In this document: piece by piece, positions 1 to 11,789 of the stretch
How the letters are laid out: each line of letters starts with the position of its first letter
Numbering within the stretch: position 1 is the first letter of the stretch
Source of the DNA: Gerris lacustris
Taxonomy: Eukaryota > Arthropoda > Insecta > Hemiptera > Gerridae
Direction: 5' to 3'
Length of the DNA: 64,000 bases
Assembly: GCA_951217055.1 (NCBI GenBank)
Contig: OX578278.1
Span: forward strand, 39,901,115 to 39,965,114
Made by a program: the position numbers and the translations under genes
The notes under the pieces: model-generated
Seen by the model: only the letters and a program-made list of their open reading frames with translations
What the model was told of the DNA's origin: nothing
Database searches by the model: none

Positions 1-345
1 ACGGGTCTCAAATTTGTGATAGATAAACATTGAATGACAGCAAAACAGGAAATATCGATTATATTATTTCAAATGTATCGATGGCACGCTTTAGATTTGG
101 TGTTGGGGAGATAAGTTGTACAAAGATTTGTCCTTATATAGGTTTAAGATCAGTTCTCTAGATGGTTGTCATTTATGTGAAGTAAATAAATTCGGAACTA
201 TTTTTTTTCACTAACATTATATATTATATATCTCAATAACAATTATATTATCAACATTACATACGATTCAACAGAAAATTTAAAAACGTAGTATATAAAA
301 AGTTCTTTTTATCTTGAAATTATCTTACAAACGCAATTTATTTAA
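1..345 (+). repeat. Dispersed repeat family F, copy 1 (cut by window edge)
   Basis: This stretch matches 61740-62085 at roughly nine bases in ten, and more weakly 41240-41690. Shared blocks include a segment around GAATGACAGCAAAA, one around GATGGTTGTCAT, and the stretch ending in AAAAACGTAGT. The other two copies start about 290 bp further left, so this copy continues beyond the window. It has no coding capacity. The element class is unknown. Confidence 0.85.
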
Positions 346-591
346 GTGTTATTATATTAGAAAATATAATAAATAATTAAGGTATTTACACCTTGTATTG
401 TATAGGCTTATAAGCTGGTACCAGCTTATTATTACTCTGTATAATAACTTATTAATTACATTATAGTTAATTATTCTAGCAAAATTATCTCTTCACTAAA
501 ACTGTACGATATAATTAACCCGCTACACATTCTTGCATTGCCCATCTATCTAAGCCAAAAACCCTATCTTTTTCCTTAAACAACTGTTTTT

Positions 592-607
592 ACTTTCTCA
601 TATACGT

Positions 608-687
<80 letters not shown>
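592..687. repeat. Compound (TA)n(GA)n microsatellite beside a family B-like end
   Basis: A (TA)n tract (615-655) runs into a (GA)n tract (655-687). The 15 bp just upstream, TACTTTCTCATATAC at 594-608, match the terminal repeat of family B (18641 and 51488). The tract may therefore have grown at the edge of a decayed family B copy. Confidence 0.8.
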
Positions 688-692
<5 letters not shown>

Positions 693-864
693 GATGGCTT
701 AAAATTGGGTTATCAATTAAAAATAATAAAATAATAATAATCGATGCGACTACATAAAAATTCGATGATGGATGTAAAATACATGTTGTCAGGTCCCGAG
801 ACATAAAAGTTAGTTTTAGACAGACGCGTGGAGCGTAAACTATCGTGGAGTACGCATAAACACC

Positions 865-915
865 GCCGACCGTGGATGACACGGGGTTAGTGTGGAATTT
901 CATCAGCTGTATAAA
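865..915. repeat. Short dispersed repeat shared with 32530-32580
   Basis: About 48 bp beginning GGATGACACGGGGTT and ending near a GCTGT...TA...ACC block recur at 32533-32580 in the same orientation with scattered mismatches. The copies are too short to classify. Confidence 0.55.
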
Positions 916-919
916 CCTT

Positions 920-3140
920 ATAATTACAATTACCTTGGATAAACACCGAGCGGGGCCTGTTCTGGGATTTATACCCACATCGGTGGCAACATTCAAGTTG
1001 TGACCACATCCGATGCTGTTTAACTTATTGAAAGGGGAGCCAACTGCTCTCCTGGATGGAGTCTAAACTACTAGCCCGATTTCGATTAAATTTTACATAC
1101 TACCCCTATTATCAATTATAAATAAATATATATGAATTATAAATAAATTTGGAGGCGCTTCCCCCACGAAACCCTGACTAAAAAAAGTTCTGGATTTTGG
1201 TTTAAAAAATATTAATGTATCCCTGTAAAACGTTCCAAAATATCTTCTTTCCGAGATATTGATAAAAATTAATTTGTCCCCTCTGCAATCGAAACTGAAA
1301 TGTAAAAAATTACCTTTTAAACACTACATATGTATGTTTAATTGATTATACTAGATATTGGTGGATTTAAATTTAGTATCACTAGAAATTTAAAAAACTT
1401 AATTTGAATTTGCAGGACTGACTTATCTTTCCTGTAGAAAGTTAATATGACTTATTCGTGGTATTTCTTTTTACACTGACATTGTTATCATATTTTTAAA
1501 GAGAAATAGGGGAAATTTAAATACGGAAATTCGCGATCCAAGACTTTTCCGAATGTGTTTTTCTGTTTATATTATACACTACTTTACATATTCATTTTAA
1601 ATGTATTGGGGCATTTTTGTAGGTCTGCATAAGAAATTTTTTCTCTTTTGGTATGTATTTTTCATTCCGTTGTATGTTGGCTCTGGGTTGTGTATTGTAT
1701 ACTGGTAGGATGAGTAAGGAGTATATTTTCCCAGTGTAGAAATGCGTGTGTGATTTATGCAGTTTTTTTTGTTATTGTTGATTCTGCTGAAGATGTTTTG
1801 CCGCCCCCGGGGGTTGGTTTGTCTTCTCCCCTCTGAGAAGTGAAGACTGTCAGCCATCTAAAACCTTTACCTTCAGTGTGATTACATTGCGTGGAGCGTA
1901 AACTTCTTCACACCTTTTTCCCCTTTCCGTCCCTTCAGTGTTTGGAGGAAAGCCTGTAGGCCTCTTAGTCTAAAACTCTTTCAGGTAAATAAGGAAATCC
2001 AAACCAATCTATATTGCTTTACACATTGGCTTCAAATAAGGTCTTCTTCCCGACAACATGCGAGAAAGGATAACTTGTACAAACAATCTTTTTCTGTAGC
2101 TTTATACGTTTATTATATTATATTTATTTACATAAAGGGAGTATTTGTGCGTATGTAAAAAAAGAATATCATTTGGTGTGTTGCATAGCTTCCTCGCGTT
2201 CTATTATTGGACAAATAGTCAAGAGTGTAAAGAGTATAATGAGATATATTTCATAATATAAATGTTAATAAATTAGGACGTGAGATTTAAAAATCCATAA
2301 AAGTAATCCTGGGAAGTACCCTACTGGGAAGTAAAAGTTTGGTTGTTTTGACCTTTTAAATATTCACAGAAGGTTGGAATTGGTATGGGACTGACCATCT
2401 GGAGTTGAACTATCCGAATTTCAATAAATCTGAAACCCATTTCTTTCTAGAAGATTTTGTATTTTATGAAAAAAATGTTGTTCTTGTAATTATCACAGTA
2501 ATGTAAGCTCGGAAACAAAATATATTTTCTCAGTATACAAAATATATATAGTAAACAAGTAGAGTTATTAATGAGGACAATTAATTTAGAATGAGGATTA
2601 GTCCATTAGATCAATCTCTTCCAAGATTTAATCGATAGAGTTTAGGAATGAATTTTTCTTTAATACATTTTATATGTTAAAGTTAGACATTAAATTAAAT
2701 CAATTATAACCCTTAGCAATGAATACAGTCAAGGCTCTTCCTTGAATTTCGCTATTGCACTTATCAAACTACTTGAAACTTAATATATAGGTAATTAGTA
2801 AGTAGGTACGTCACAAACGTATAACATGAACAATAACCCCTACCAGGAGGATGTTAGAAGTTAAATAGTTGGGAGATCCATTTTTTTTTTTTTTTTGTTG
2901 ATCTTCGTAAAAAATGGAAAACTTCAATATGGATGAATACCTAAACCGTAAATTTGGATAACACTCGGCTCATTCCATATTTATATCCATCATGGAGTAA
3001 CTTTAATCATGAAAACGTGTAATTTCGTTTTTCTATGGTAGAGTTATAGTCTTAATATTGCTTAAATCAAATCTACTTTCGTTGCTCTATGACACCTTAG
3101 TTTTAGGTAAAAAAAGATTCGGGGTTTGGAATTACACCTC
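920..3140. other. AT-rich non-coding stretch
   Basis: I see no supported gene here. The only structure is a lone family A tail at about 2168-2215 and a poly(T) run at 2880-2896. The 86-codon minus-strand frame at 1597-1857 has no recognisable domain. Confidence 0.6.
2168..2215 (-). repeat. Solitary tail fragment of repeat family A
   Basis: The segment containing CATAGCTTCCTCGCGT matches the terminal segment of family A seen at 42055-42095 and, reversed, at 19455-19492 and 26185-26220. No other part of family A is adjacent. Confidence 0.6.
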
Positions 3141-3145
3141 ATAAA

Positions 3146-3150
<5 letters not shown>

Positions 3151-3227
<77 letters not shown>

Positions 3228-3305
3228 ATTAATGTGTGTGTGTATACAAAGTTATTTTGTTTGATTTTCGCCCTAATTTTTCGGTAAAAGTAATATTGCT
3301 TAAAG
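3151..3305. repeat. (TA)n(TG)n microsatellite with a shared 40-bp flank
   Basis: (TA)n at 3151-3197 passes into (TG)n at 3197-3220. The flank at 3262-3305, containing GCCCTAATTTTTCGGT and AGTAATATTGCTT, recurs at 38690-38733 directly beside another (TA)n(TG)n tract. The microsatellites therefore probably travel with, or grow inside, a dispersed repeat. Confidence 0.75.
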
Positions 3306-3309
3306 TTTG

Positions 3310-4178
3310 TGTGCTTTTTTTATTGGGGTATAATATATATTATTGGTTCTGAAGAGGTGTTTTATCTCTGGTCCTTTCGCTTGATAAACGGCTGATTTTC
3401 CCGGCCGTTTGTTTTTGAATATTCAATCGATTGGAAAATTAAAAACGAAAACTCCCTACTCAGGCTTTTCCAGGAGCTCTGGAAAATACCTCGCCAGCTT
3501 TTTTTTAAAAAAAAAAACTCCCTCTCCTCTAAAAGCTTAGAGATAACTTATAAATTGAACAAAAGCACGTTTTTGTCTTGTTTTTCCTTTCTCGGACGAG
3601 GGGATATTTACTTTACATTGATTTTGTACACTTTAAATGCAGGATAAAAAAAATCTTATTATTTTAATGTATGCAGAAATCTCTTGATTTTTTTTTGATT
3701 TTTTAAATATTAATTTAAAATAAATAAAGGCAAAAGTTGATGTACTAGGAAGAAAAAATAATTGGTATTTGATTTAATACGAACGCAGAAGAACGTAAGA
3801 ATTTAGTCATTTTAATTTTGTTTAGTAAAATTAAAGATTAGGGTACTATAAGATACGTTATTAAAAAACATGGTTTACTCGATCTTTACTGTAAACCCGC
3901 ATTGCAAAAACTATGAACAATTTAAAAGAGAGAAAGAAATAAGAACCAAAATTGAGAGTGTAGGATTAAAAAATAGAATGAATGTATATTAAACTAAGGA
4001 ATAAGATTATCACTCTGAAATCACTCGTAGTAATGTGGCTGTTTTATAAACTTATATTATCCTCTTTAGTGCGTGGTTTATAAAAACGTTTTAATTTTTT
4101 ATGTAATTTGTATTGTTGTGTGTAATGTATGTTGAATTTCTATTTTTTTGTCGAATTTAGCAGCCAAAATTTCTTCTT
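3310..4178. other. AT-rich non-coding stretch
   Basis: There is no supported gene, repeat or RNA. A local run of A9 follows T8 at about 3500-3517 and forms a short low-complexity snapback. Confidence 0.55.
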
Positions 4179-4179
4179 A

Positions 4180-4955
4180 TAATCTGATCAGAAAATAAAC
4201 GAACTAATTTGTTTTTTAATCTTTATTATTGATTTTACAGATTATTGGTAAATGTCCCTTCAAAGTACTCCCCTCCGCTATTTAAACACTTTTTAAGCGC
4301 TCTTTCCACTTCGTGAAGCAGACCGTAATAGCTTAATTTGAAGTGGCATTTAAGGTATATGCTGAATTTGATTTCCAATTCATTTTGATGATTGAACTTT
4401 TGTCTCAATGTCTTTGCTATATGAAAGCTCCCGTTAGTGTCCTTTGCATGAATATCGTCATTGATTAACTCAACGTCCGTCCCCTCGATTTTCTTTATGT
4501 TGATTGATCTACAAACTTGGAACGAATTATCAACTTTTCAGTCAAAATTTCATGGCATGACCCAACAGAGATACTAACCTTTTCTGCAATTTCTCTGATA
4601 GACAATCGGTGATTTGCAAGTTAAAGTCGTCTTTCTGGTCGAGGGTAATCTTCAATTGACTGACCATCTCTTTTAATTGTGAAAACCATTAGTAACATTG
4701 CGTCCGACTAAGAGCATTATCTCCGTAAGTTTCTTTCAATAGTTAAAACGTTTCTGTTACAAGTTAAAACTATTAATTTAACACATTGCACTCAAATAAC
4801 AATTAAACAAAAAACTAAACGAAATATCAACAATCTAAGAACATATGTGCTTACAGAGGTTGTGCGGAACTCAGTGCTGTCAGCCACACGTCATTAAATA
4901 TATCCGCGTTGATCGTAATTCAAAATATTCGGTTATTTTCTGAACAGACCTGGTA
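4180..4955 (-). mobile_element. Decayed mariner element (Tc1/mariner superfamily)
   Basis: Read on the minus strand, 4520-4620 encodes RLSIREIAEKVSISVG followed by SCHEILTEKL, the helix-turn-helix segment typical of mariner transposases. 4258-4320 encodes a mariner-like C terminus ending HEVERALKKCL...EYFEGTF. The ends share CAGAAAATAA (left, 4189-4198) and its complement (right, 4931-4944), with TA at both borders. The element is about 775 bp against roughly 1.3 kb for an intact mariner. Frames are broken and the catalytic D,D34D centre is missing, so it is a dead, internally deleted copy. Confidence 0.82.
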
Positions 4956-5172
4956 TATGTATAAATATTTAATAATTATATATATTTATATGGTAACGTC
5001 GTGTACAGACGTATAATATAATTATAATAAAAGATTATCGAAAATCGATTCAGTAGAACCAGAGATAGAGCCTAACGTAGATTCGGAGACGCGCGGGCGG
5101 TTGTCGGTGACTAATGCGCAAGGTGCGGACTCTTTCGCAGCGGGTGTAACAGGAATCCAATCAAGCTTGCTT

Positions 5173-5327
5173 TAAGGCCCCAATACATGGTAAAAATGTT
5201 TGCACAAACATCATGTTTGCGCAAACATTTTGACCATGTATGGGGCTGTTTGATGATGTTTGACGTGTATGGCCTAAATTTGCCCGACATCAGGTTTGCG
5301 CAAAATGTTTCATCGTGTATGGGGGAT
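5173..5327. mobile_element. Palindromic fold-back MITE
   Basis: 5177-5210 and 5213-5246 are near-perfect inverted arms of 34 bp with a two-base spacer; the arms begin GCCCCAATACATGG. A further inverted module ending in CGTGTATGGGGG (5312-5323) repeats the TTTGCGCAAA palindrome at 5293-5304. The 70-codon frame across it is a product of the palindrome. The terminal repeats and lack of coding capacity suggest a MITE; the superfamily is not determined. Confidence 0.7.
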
Positions 5328-5334
5328 ACAAACG

Positions 5335-5670
5335 ATATTGTAAATCTAATGGTGAAACTAATTATTGGGTTTTCATCGGAAATGCATAATCTGTGCTAGG
5401 TTCAGCTTCCAGGTTATCGGAAAGTGAGTCAAATGATATTACAAAATTTGTCCCGGACAACCAAGTGATCCTCGACTGTTTTTTCTCCAATGTGTGACAG
5501 GGATTCATCATAAAAGAGGTTTAGTTCAATAACCAAACGAGGTGTTCTCACAAAATTATTATAGTTGTAAGTACGAATGAAATGAACGAAATAGAGGAAT
5601 CAATTTTAGAAGCAGGTGACTTGATTAAAGTATAAGAAATAATAAAAATATATGAAAGAAGGATAAAATA
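5335..5670. other. AT-rich spacer
   Basis: I see nothing supportable between the palindromic MITE and the family C element. Confidence 0.5.
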
Positions 5671-5671
5671 A

Positions 5672-6119
5672 CTAGGTGTGCAATTTAGTTGTCTGCTTGC
5701 AATATTGAGCTGAGGGCCTAAGGTGCATTTTAATCAAACAATAAACATTTTTATTTATAAACAGCTGAAATCAGATCAAAAATAGTAATATTTCTAACAA
5801 TTTTAATTAAAAAGCATTTTTTTCCGGTTTTTCTATTTTACAAAAATATGACAAAAGTGAACATAACAACAATAACTGTACTCTTAAAGAGCTTTCCAAC
5901 GACATGCATCATGAAGGGCATATACTATTTTAACTTTTGTACCGCTTACCCCTTACCCCTGTGTACAAATTTGGACTATTTCAGATTTATACCTTCCTGT
6001 GGTTGGTCACTATGACCGTGCCGAATTTTGTGCCGATCGGTTCAGCCGTTCAGGAGGAGTATGTGTCCAACCAAATGCAAAGTGTAGTATAAGAGCTTCG
6101 CTTCGCTCTGCTCAATATA
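5672..6119 (-). mobile_element. Family C element, copy 1 (Helentron-like, non-autonomous)
   Basis: Read on the minus strand the element begins ATATTGAGCAGAG at 6118 with a hairpin-like GAGC...GCTC block (6093-6111). It ends with an inverted copy, CTCAGCTCAATAT (5702-5714). Beyond that lie a hairpin (5679-5701, TGCAA...TTGCA) and a CTAG (5672-5675) followed by T. Paired terminal inverted repeats plus a hairpin beyond only one of them is the layout of Helentron-derived elements. 6028-6060 holds the internal motif AATTTTGTGCCGATCGG. There is no coding capacity. Copy 2 is at 52922-53484 in the opposite orientation. Confidence 0.7.
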
Positions 6120-7445
6120 ATATAAGAAAGAAGGATATATGTATATAAACAAAATTTAAAAGATCAAATTTTATAAATAAATGATTTTATAAAAATATGA
6201 GAAACAAGGAATATTAACGAAATGGAAAAGGAAGTTCTAGAAACATAACTATTTTTATACAATATTTTTTAATTCTGATCAATTTACAGACAAAACTATT
6301 AGTTTATATGAATAGATTTATAAAAAGATACATGAAAGAATACTAGTAAAATTTGGAGAATACAGGACATTGGGATAAATAAATAGGTGTAAGGATCAGG
6401 ATAGTTGGAATAAGGAAGAGAAGTAGGAGGGAGTAAAGGAGTTAGAAAATGTTAATGATGGTTTCCGGATAAATGAGGGGTTGTTGTGGAGGGGAGGGGA
6501 GGGGGTTGAAATAAAAGCAGACAGATTGGTCCTGGAAGAAGAGAAAGAAGGAACAAGGATTAAGGACTAAAGAGACAAACAGCTGGAGGATAATTAAAAT
6601 GATCCTGAGTGAAGTTAAACTCAAATAAAGAGTGACTCTTTTACTGCTCTTTTATCTCAATTATATGCCTAAATAAAACAACTCTTAAATGGCTTTTTAT
6701 TATTATTATTTCTTCTTTATTTTACTTTTATTTTCTTCTTTATTTTAATTAGTAAAAGAGTTTTTCCCATTGAAAAGAAAACAAACAGATTGTATAAGTG
6801 AGCAAAGAGGGGAAGAGATTAAACATTGAAAAGGCTCTGGGTTTTAAATTGTTATCAAGAGATAATTAGGTGAAGATAAATTGTTCCTGTTTGTAAGCAC
6901 TAAATTTTAAAATTGTCTTGATAGCTATGTAACAAGGTAGAATAGAAAAAAATAGAGGCTTTTTTTAATACTTGTACAATAATAGAACATAGAAATGCGG
7001 CTTTATATTTTAGAATTTGAATTTTAAGAATTCATTTTGGAATTAGAAGGAAAAATGAATCATTTATTGCCTCTTTAAAATGTTAAAAGTATTATGGTTT
7101 TAAAAGAAAAACTTATTTTTTGATTTTTTTTTTTTTTTTTTTTACTCCTTGAAAATTCTAAGAAAAAAGGGCTTGAATAATGAGTTGTTCAAGTCAAGTG
7201 AATAATATTTACTCTAGGTTTTCTTTATTAACTGGTTTTTCTTTTATTATTAATAATTATCCTCGGGTTTTCTCTTTTATTTTCTTTTGAAAAGTAATGT
7301 CTGTTTTATCCGTTTCAATATTTGTCTTATTGGGTCTTTTTTTTAAATATTTTTCTCTAGTATTTCCTTTTTTTATTTTTATCTTTATTTTCTCATTTCA
7401 AGTTATATTACTTTAAATTAAACTTTTTACAATCATCGCCTAAAC
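6120..7445. other. AT-rich non-coding stretch
   Basis: No gene or dispersed repeat is recognisable. There is a poly(T) run at about 7121-7143. The 60-codon minus-strand frame at 6442-6624 has no domain. Confidence 0.55.
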
Positions 7446-7454
7446 GAATATATA

Positions 7455-7577
<123 letters not shown>

Positions 7578-7765
7578 TATAGTTAAGTTAAGTTAAAGTT
7601 TCAGTAAAAAAATCTTTTTCCACAAGTTTTATCTATTCGCATACTAATTTATCAAAATTAATTCTAAGGATTATCAATGAAACCACATGATCCGTCACAT
7701 GTCGCATTGAATAGTTGGAGAATCTCAATAGAAAAGGAAGCTGCTGGAGTCTTCATTCCAGCAAA

Positions 7766-7829
7766 AATAAAACTTTTACTTCATGAAATACGTTCCCACT
7801 TCATATTTTCATGAAGTAAAAGTTTTATT
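7766..7829. repeat. Perfect 23-bp stem hairpin
   Basis: 7766-7788 and 7807-7829 are perfectly complementary over 23 bp (core ACTTTTACTTCATGAAA) with an 18-nt spacer. No other copy is recognised in this window. It could be a small fold-back relic; the stem and loop sizes also overlap those of miRNA precursors, but nothing in the sequence shows expression. Confidence 0.7.
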
Positions 7830-7916
7830 ATTGTTACTATTCCATTGACATTTATGTTTTGTAATTGTAGATATGTTTTAAAGTGGACTACTTTTTTTCG
7901 TAATTCTGTTTTTACA

Positions 7917-7918
<2 letters not shown>

Positions 7919-8001
<83 letters not shown>
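7919..8001. repeat. (TA)n microsatellite
   Basis: More than 80 bp of uninterrupted TA dinucleotides, only 350 bp from the previous tract. Confidence 0.95.
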
Positions 8002-8003
<2 letters not shown>

Positions 8004-8004
8004 C

Positions 8005-10600
8005 AAAAGAAGGTCTTTAGAAAGAAAAGTTAATTAAAAAGAATAAAACCGGTAGGAATGGTTTAAGTTTGCTGTTTATTTGTTTATATCTTGAGATTTT
8101 ATTTCCTAAAATGAGAATGAAATTCTAGGTTTTCTGAAATGTTGAAAGGGTTGAGTAAACTGAAAGAGAAATTGCACAGATTTAGGATTTTTTCGGCCTT
8201 GTCTTATCGAGTATCTATCTGAGTGGTTTTTATCCCTCCTTATCAATTCTTAGTATCTTAATTTTCATCTTTTCTTTTTAATACGTTTTTGTTTTGTTTT
8301 ATTTTGTCTCTTTTATTTTCAGTTCTGTAGAGTTTCCTTTTCTTTTTTTTTCATTCATATCTTTGATTACCTTCCCCCTCCTTTAGAGATGGAAGATGGA
8401 GGAATAGAAAGATAGCTTCTTAATCTAAACCTTTTTGATAAGAGGTTCATTTCCTTTTTTAGGGAAAAGTTCCCCAAAAAAGTTTTCTTTTTTGAAGTGA
8501 AAACCAAGAATAAAAGAGGTCCCCGATATTTACCCTGAGGAGAACCTTTTTTTTCTTACTAATATAAAGATAAATTAGAATTTAAAAAAGTTAAATACTT
8601 TTTTTTTCTTTTTAGACAAAACTTCGTTTTTACTCAAGTATTTGTATAATTTATTTTTCTTTGATTTTTTAAAAAGGTTTGATAAATTAACTGGGAAGAA
8701 GTCAATTATTATTTTAATATGTATACCTTTTTTGGTAAAAAAAAAAATCTTTGAAAAAATCAAGAAGATGAAGGGAAAATTTTAATGAAGAAATCTTTTT
8801 TATCAATAAATTCCAGTTATTCTGCTTAAGATTGAAATGTCTTTAAAAAAAACAAAAAAAAAAAACTCCGCATTAATATTGAGAGGTTTCTTTTTAAATT
8901 ATTAAATATTAAATAGAGCAAATACTAATACAAATAATTCATGAATTAAAATAAATAAAAAAAAAAAAAAAAAATAGATTTCGATGTAGAAATAATTAAT
9001 TGAAGAATTTCATTAAGCCACATAAAATATTAATCAACAACATCAAATGTAAATAAATTAAATTCTTTTAGTTTATGATTTGGTGACAAAAGGTCTAAAT
9101 AAGCACAAATAAAATTGATATAACATCAAAAAATAAATTCTTAAAAAACCTAAAAATATAGGTTGGAAAAGAAAAAAGAAGACTATTTTGCCGGTTCCGG
9201 TGATGGCATATTTGTCTAGGTGTTTTGGTGGACCCACTGACACGATTTTTTTAAATTTACAAAGGCGTATTTTGGATGTGACCAAAGACGTCCATCCTTG
9301 GGGGTCATTCATTGAACAATTGTTGAATACAATTAAAAACAAATTAAACATTTTAATTTTTATAAATTTGCTGAAATGAAATAATAGAGAGCATTACTTT
9401 ACCTAATTAATATAAATAATTTAACGATCTTTATCTTTGTTTTATTTATATTTATTTTTGTTATGAATTAAGATTGTGCGTTTATTCTTTATCCTACAAA
9501 TTGAAATTATTAGAGGATCAAGGAGGAAAAAATCATCATAAAAATCTATGGGGTAATTTAAAACGAGGATTTATCGGGGGGTTTATATTTCATTCCCCTG
9601 GGGGGGGGGGGGTTCCGGTTCCCCTCTTACCAACTATAGGAATGAAGAGCCAAAGCCCAATGAATTCATAATGCCAGAGCCTTATAAATAATAATTTATT
9701 CTAGAAACTAAGAACCGGCTTTTCCAGGATGGGGGGGGGGGGGAGGAATTTATTAAAATCAAAGGGAAAAGCTTCGTCCCTCTTTTCAGAAACGACCTGT
9801 CTCTTCCATTTTTTTTTATTTACTGTCCCGGGTTTGTATTTCAATTAATCAGACAAATTAGAATTTTATGGAAAAGCTTATTTTAACCCGCCGTGGTCTC
9901 TTGAGAGAGTTTTCTCTGGACGAGCTGCTTTTTCTTACCGTGGAAAGCTACTCGTAGATAAGTAAACCTCCTCGGGGAAATTTTTCTTAAAAGATTTTTT
10001 GCCCCCGAATAAAGCCCCCACATAGAAGCGAAACATTATTTATTCTCTCGGCTCCCAGGTTTATCTTATTTAAAACCACTTTTTATTTTATTTTTAAAAT
10101 TTGTTTATCACTACTTCAATTTTTTATTTATTAATTCTTTGAATTCTCAAGTATAGACCAAGAATAGAAGTAGTTCTTCATGCTTACTCTAAGGACTAAG
10201 GAATCTTTATTATTAATTTTTTTATACATTAAAAACTATATTAAAAGTTTTTATTTGTTGGTTTCTCTAGGGTTATTTTTTTTATTAAAAAGTAAAAATC
10301 TTATATTTTTTCTCCTTATAGTAGCCATTGCGAGACATGCAGGGAAGATTCTTTTAATTTCATAAAATTATGAAAAATAAATTGGTTTTTTAAATGTGTT
10401 TTTTTGTTATTTTTATTGTATATTTTATATTTCGATGAATACACGTTTAAAGTATATTTTAGATTTTAATGGATACACGTTAGAAGGTCGCCTTATTAGA
10501 AAAGAAATAATGAACGAGTTAAGAAGTCGATGCTCATAAAGAAGTCGATTAGACCAGGAAACATGTCGCGATGTGAAACTTCCAAAAACTGCACAGTTTT
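8005..10600. other. AT-rich non-coding stretch with G-runs
   Basis: No supported gene. Two G homopolymers of 13 bp (9600-9612, 9731-9743) and an A-run (8952-8974) stand out. Overlapping frames of 92 and 63 codons on opposite strands at 9073-9379 have no recognisable domain, and neither can be favoured. Confidence 0.55.
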
Positions 10601-10617
10601 TACAAATGCATAGATGC

Positions 10618-10650
10618 ACCTGTATGCCAAATTTTGTTTAAATCGGTTAT
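10618..10650. repeat. Isolated copy of the internal motif shared by families A-E
   Basis: TGTATGCCAAATTTTG followed by TTTAAATCGG resembles the internal cassette of families B and E (18966-18990, 33220-33245), but I cannot see family termini around it. Confidence 0.45.
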
Positions 10651-10835
10651 TTTTTATGCTAGTTTTATTTTAACATCCCAAGTCTCTGAAATGAAGAATG
10701 CACTTACTCTCCGTTCCACAAATACAATATTGATATATACATATATGAGTAATTAAATGTTATAAGCCATTTGTAAACATTAAAGTTGTAAACAATTACA
10801 AAGTTGTAAACATTAAAGACCCTATTCCATTATAA

Positions 10836-10870
10836 GACGCGTTTCAACCCTTTGTAGGGTCATCCTCAGT
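10836..10870 (-). ncRNA. Hammerhead ribozyme-like motif, Penelope-type
   Basis: On the minus strand the order is CTGAGGA, a 5-bp stem ACCCT/AGGGT closed by a four-base ACAA loop, then GAAAC and GCGTC. This matches the hammerhead core CUGANGA, stem II, GAAA, and a downstream GUC cleavage triplet, with almost no stem III. Minimal hammerheads of this kind are known from Penelope-like retroelements, where they sit in the terminal repeats. I see no Penelope reverse transcriptase nearby. Core residues fit; self-cleavage is inference. Confidence 0.6.
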
Positions 10871-10974
10871 TGTCTTTATTCAATAATTAGAATCACGAGG
10901 CACAGCAGTGCCCCGGCTAAGAGGTTCGTCCTAACCGTTGTAGTAGGAATCACTAGATTACTACTATATAAATT

Positions 10975-11225
10975 ATACGCTTGTTTCGTAGATCAGTCTG
11001 CAGCTTTCGATAGAATAGATCGGAAAGCCTTGTGGTACAAACTACAAAACATTAACCTAATAGCGTCCAAAATGGTAGCCGTACTAGTAGTACGACTGTA
11101 TCAAGAAAGAAGTAGATTGCGGATGCAAAATAGGTAATAGGTTAATAAGAATTTTCTGTTTTGCCGATGACTTAGTATATTTCTATCAAATAATCCGAAA
11201 ACGCTCCAACTTATGATATTCAGAC
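10975..11225 (+). pseudogene. Decayed LINE reverse transcriptase fragment
   Basis: From 10988 the plus strand reads VDQSAAFDRIDRKALWYKL, which fits RT motif A with the surrounding alpha-helix of non-LTR retrotransposons. About 60 codons on, in a shifted frame, 11159-11182 reads FADDLVYF, the catalytic F/YADD box. The expected 60-100 residues between the motifs are shortened and interrupted by stops. It is a short fossil of the RT domain; the clade cannot be assigned. Confidence 0.7.
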
Positions 11226-11780
11226 ATGGAAAATATGTCCAGAAAGGTCCAGGGGGGGTTCCTTCATTAGTTCTTGCTTTGTATTTTCAGATAAACAAAT
11301 TTTCCTTAGAAAAGGCTTTTAGTCATTTTTTATTTTGTCACGGAATTCTGAGCATGTCATTATAGAATTTGCTTTAATATTAAAGCAAATAACAAACTCA
11401 TAAGAACATAGGAAACTCTTTTACAACTGCCAGAGGTAATCTTCCTCTTTCAGACGTCCAAATAGACACTATCATCGCTTTTGCTGCGTTTTCCATTAGC
11501 TAAGTAAACTCCGGACATTTAAAAGGACAAATCCGTACGCAAAAGCGGACAGATGTTTCAAATCCGGACAGTCCGGACGAAATCCGGTCGTATGGATAAA
11601 TTGAAATTGTGGTATAGACCAATAAACTTATATTTTATAATTACAGTGCTTTATTTCTTACAAAAAGTGATATAAACTCATTTTTATTTATTGTATATAC
11701 CACCAACTTTAGCTGACTACTAAAAGTCGTCAGCCTTGTATGTGTGAAAAGAAGATTATTCTGTATTGCATTTTACATTT
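11226..11780. other. Non-coding stretch
   Basis: Nothing supportable apart from a short alternation of CGGA blocks at 11510-11590 (ccggac/atccgg) that looks like local simple-sequence drift. Confidence 0.45.
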
Positions 11781-11789
11781 TTGCATACG

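Noticed and set aside
824..1904. Exact 16-bp match GCGTGGAGCGTAAACT at about 826 and 1889
   Set aside because: Flanks do not match, and a 16-mer repeat can occur by chance in 64 kb.
9073..9379. Frames of 92 and 63 codons on opposite strands
   Set aside because: Neither strand shows a domain, and both cannot be favoured without outside evidence.
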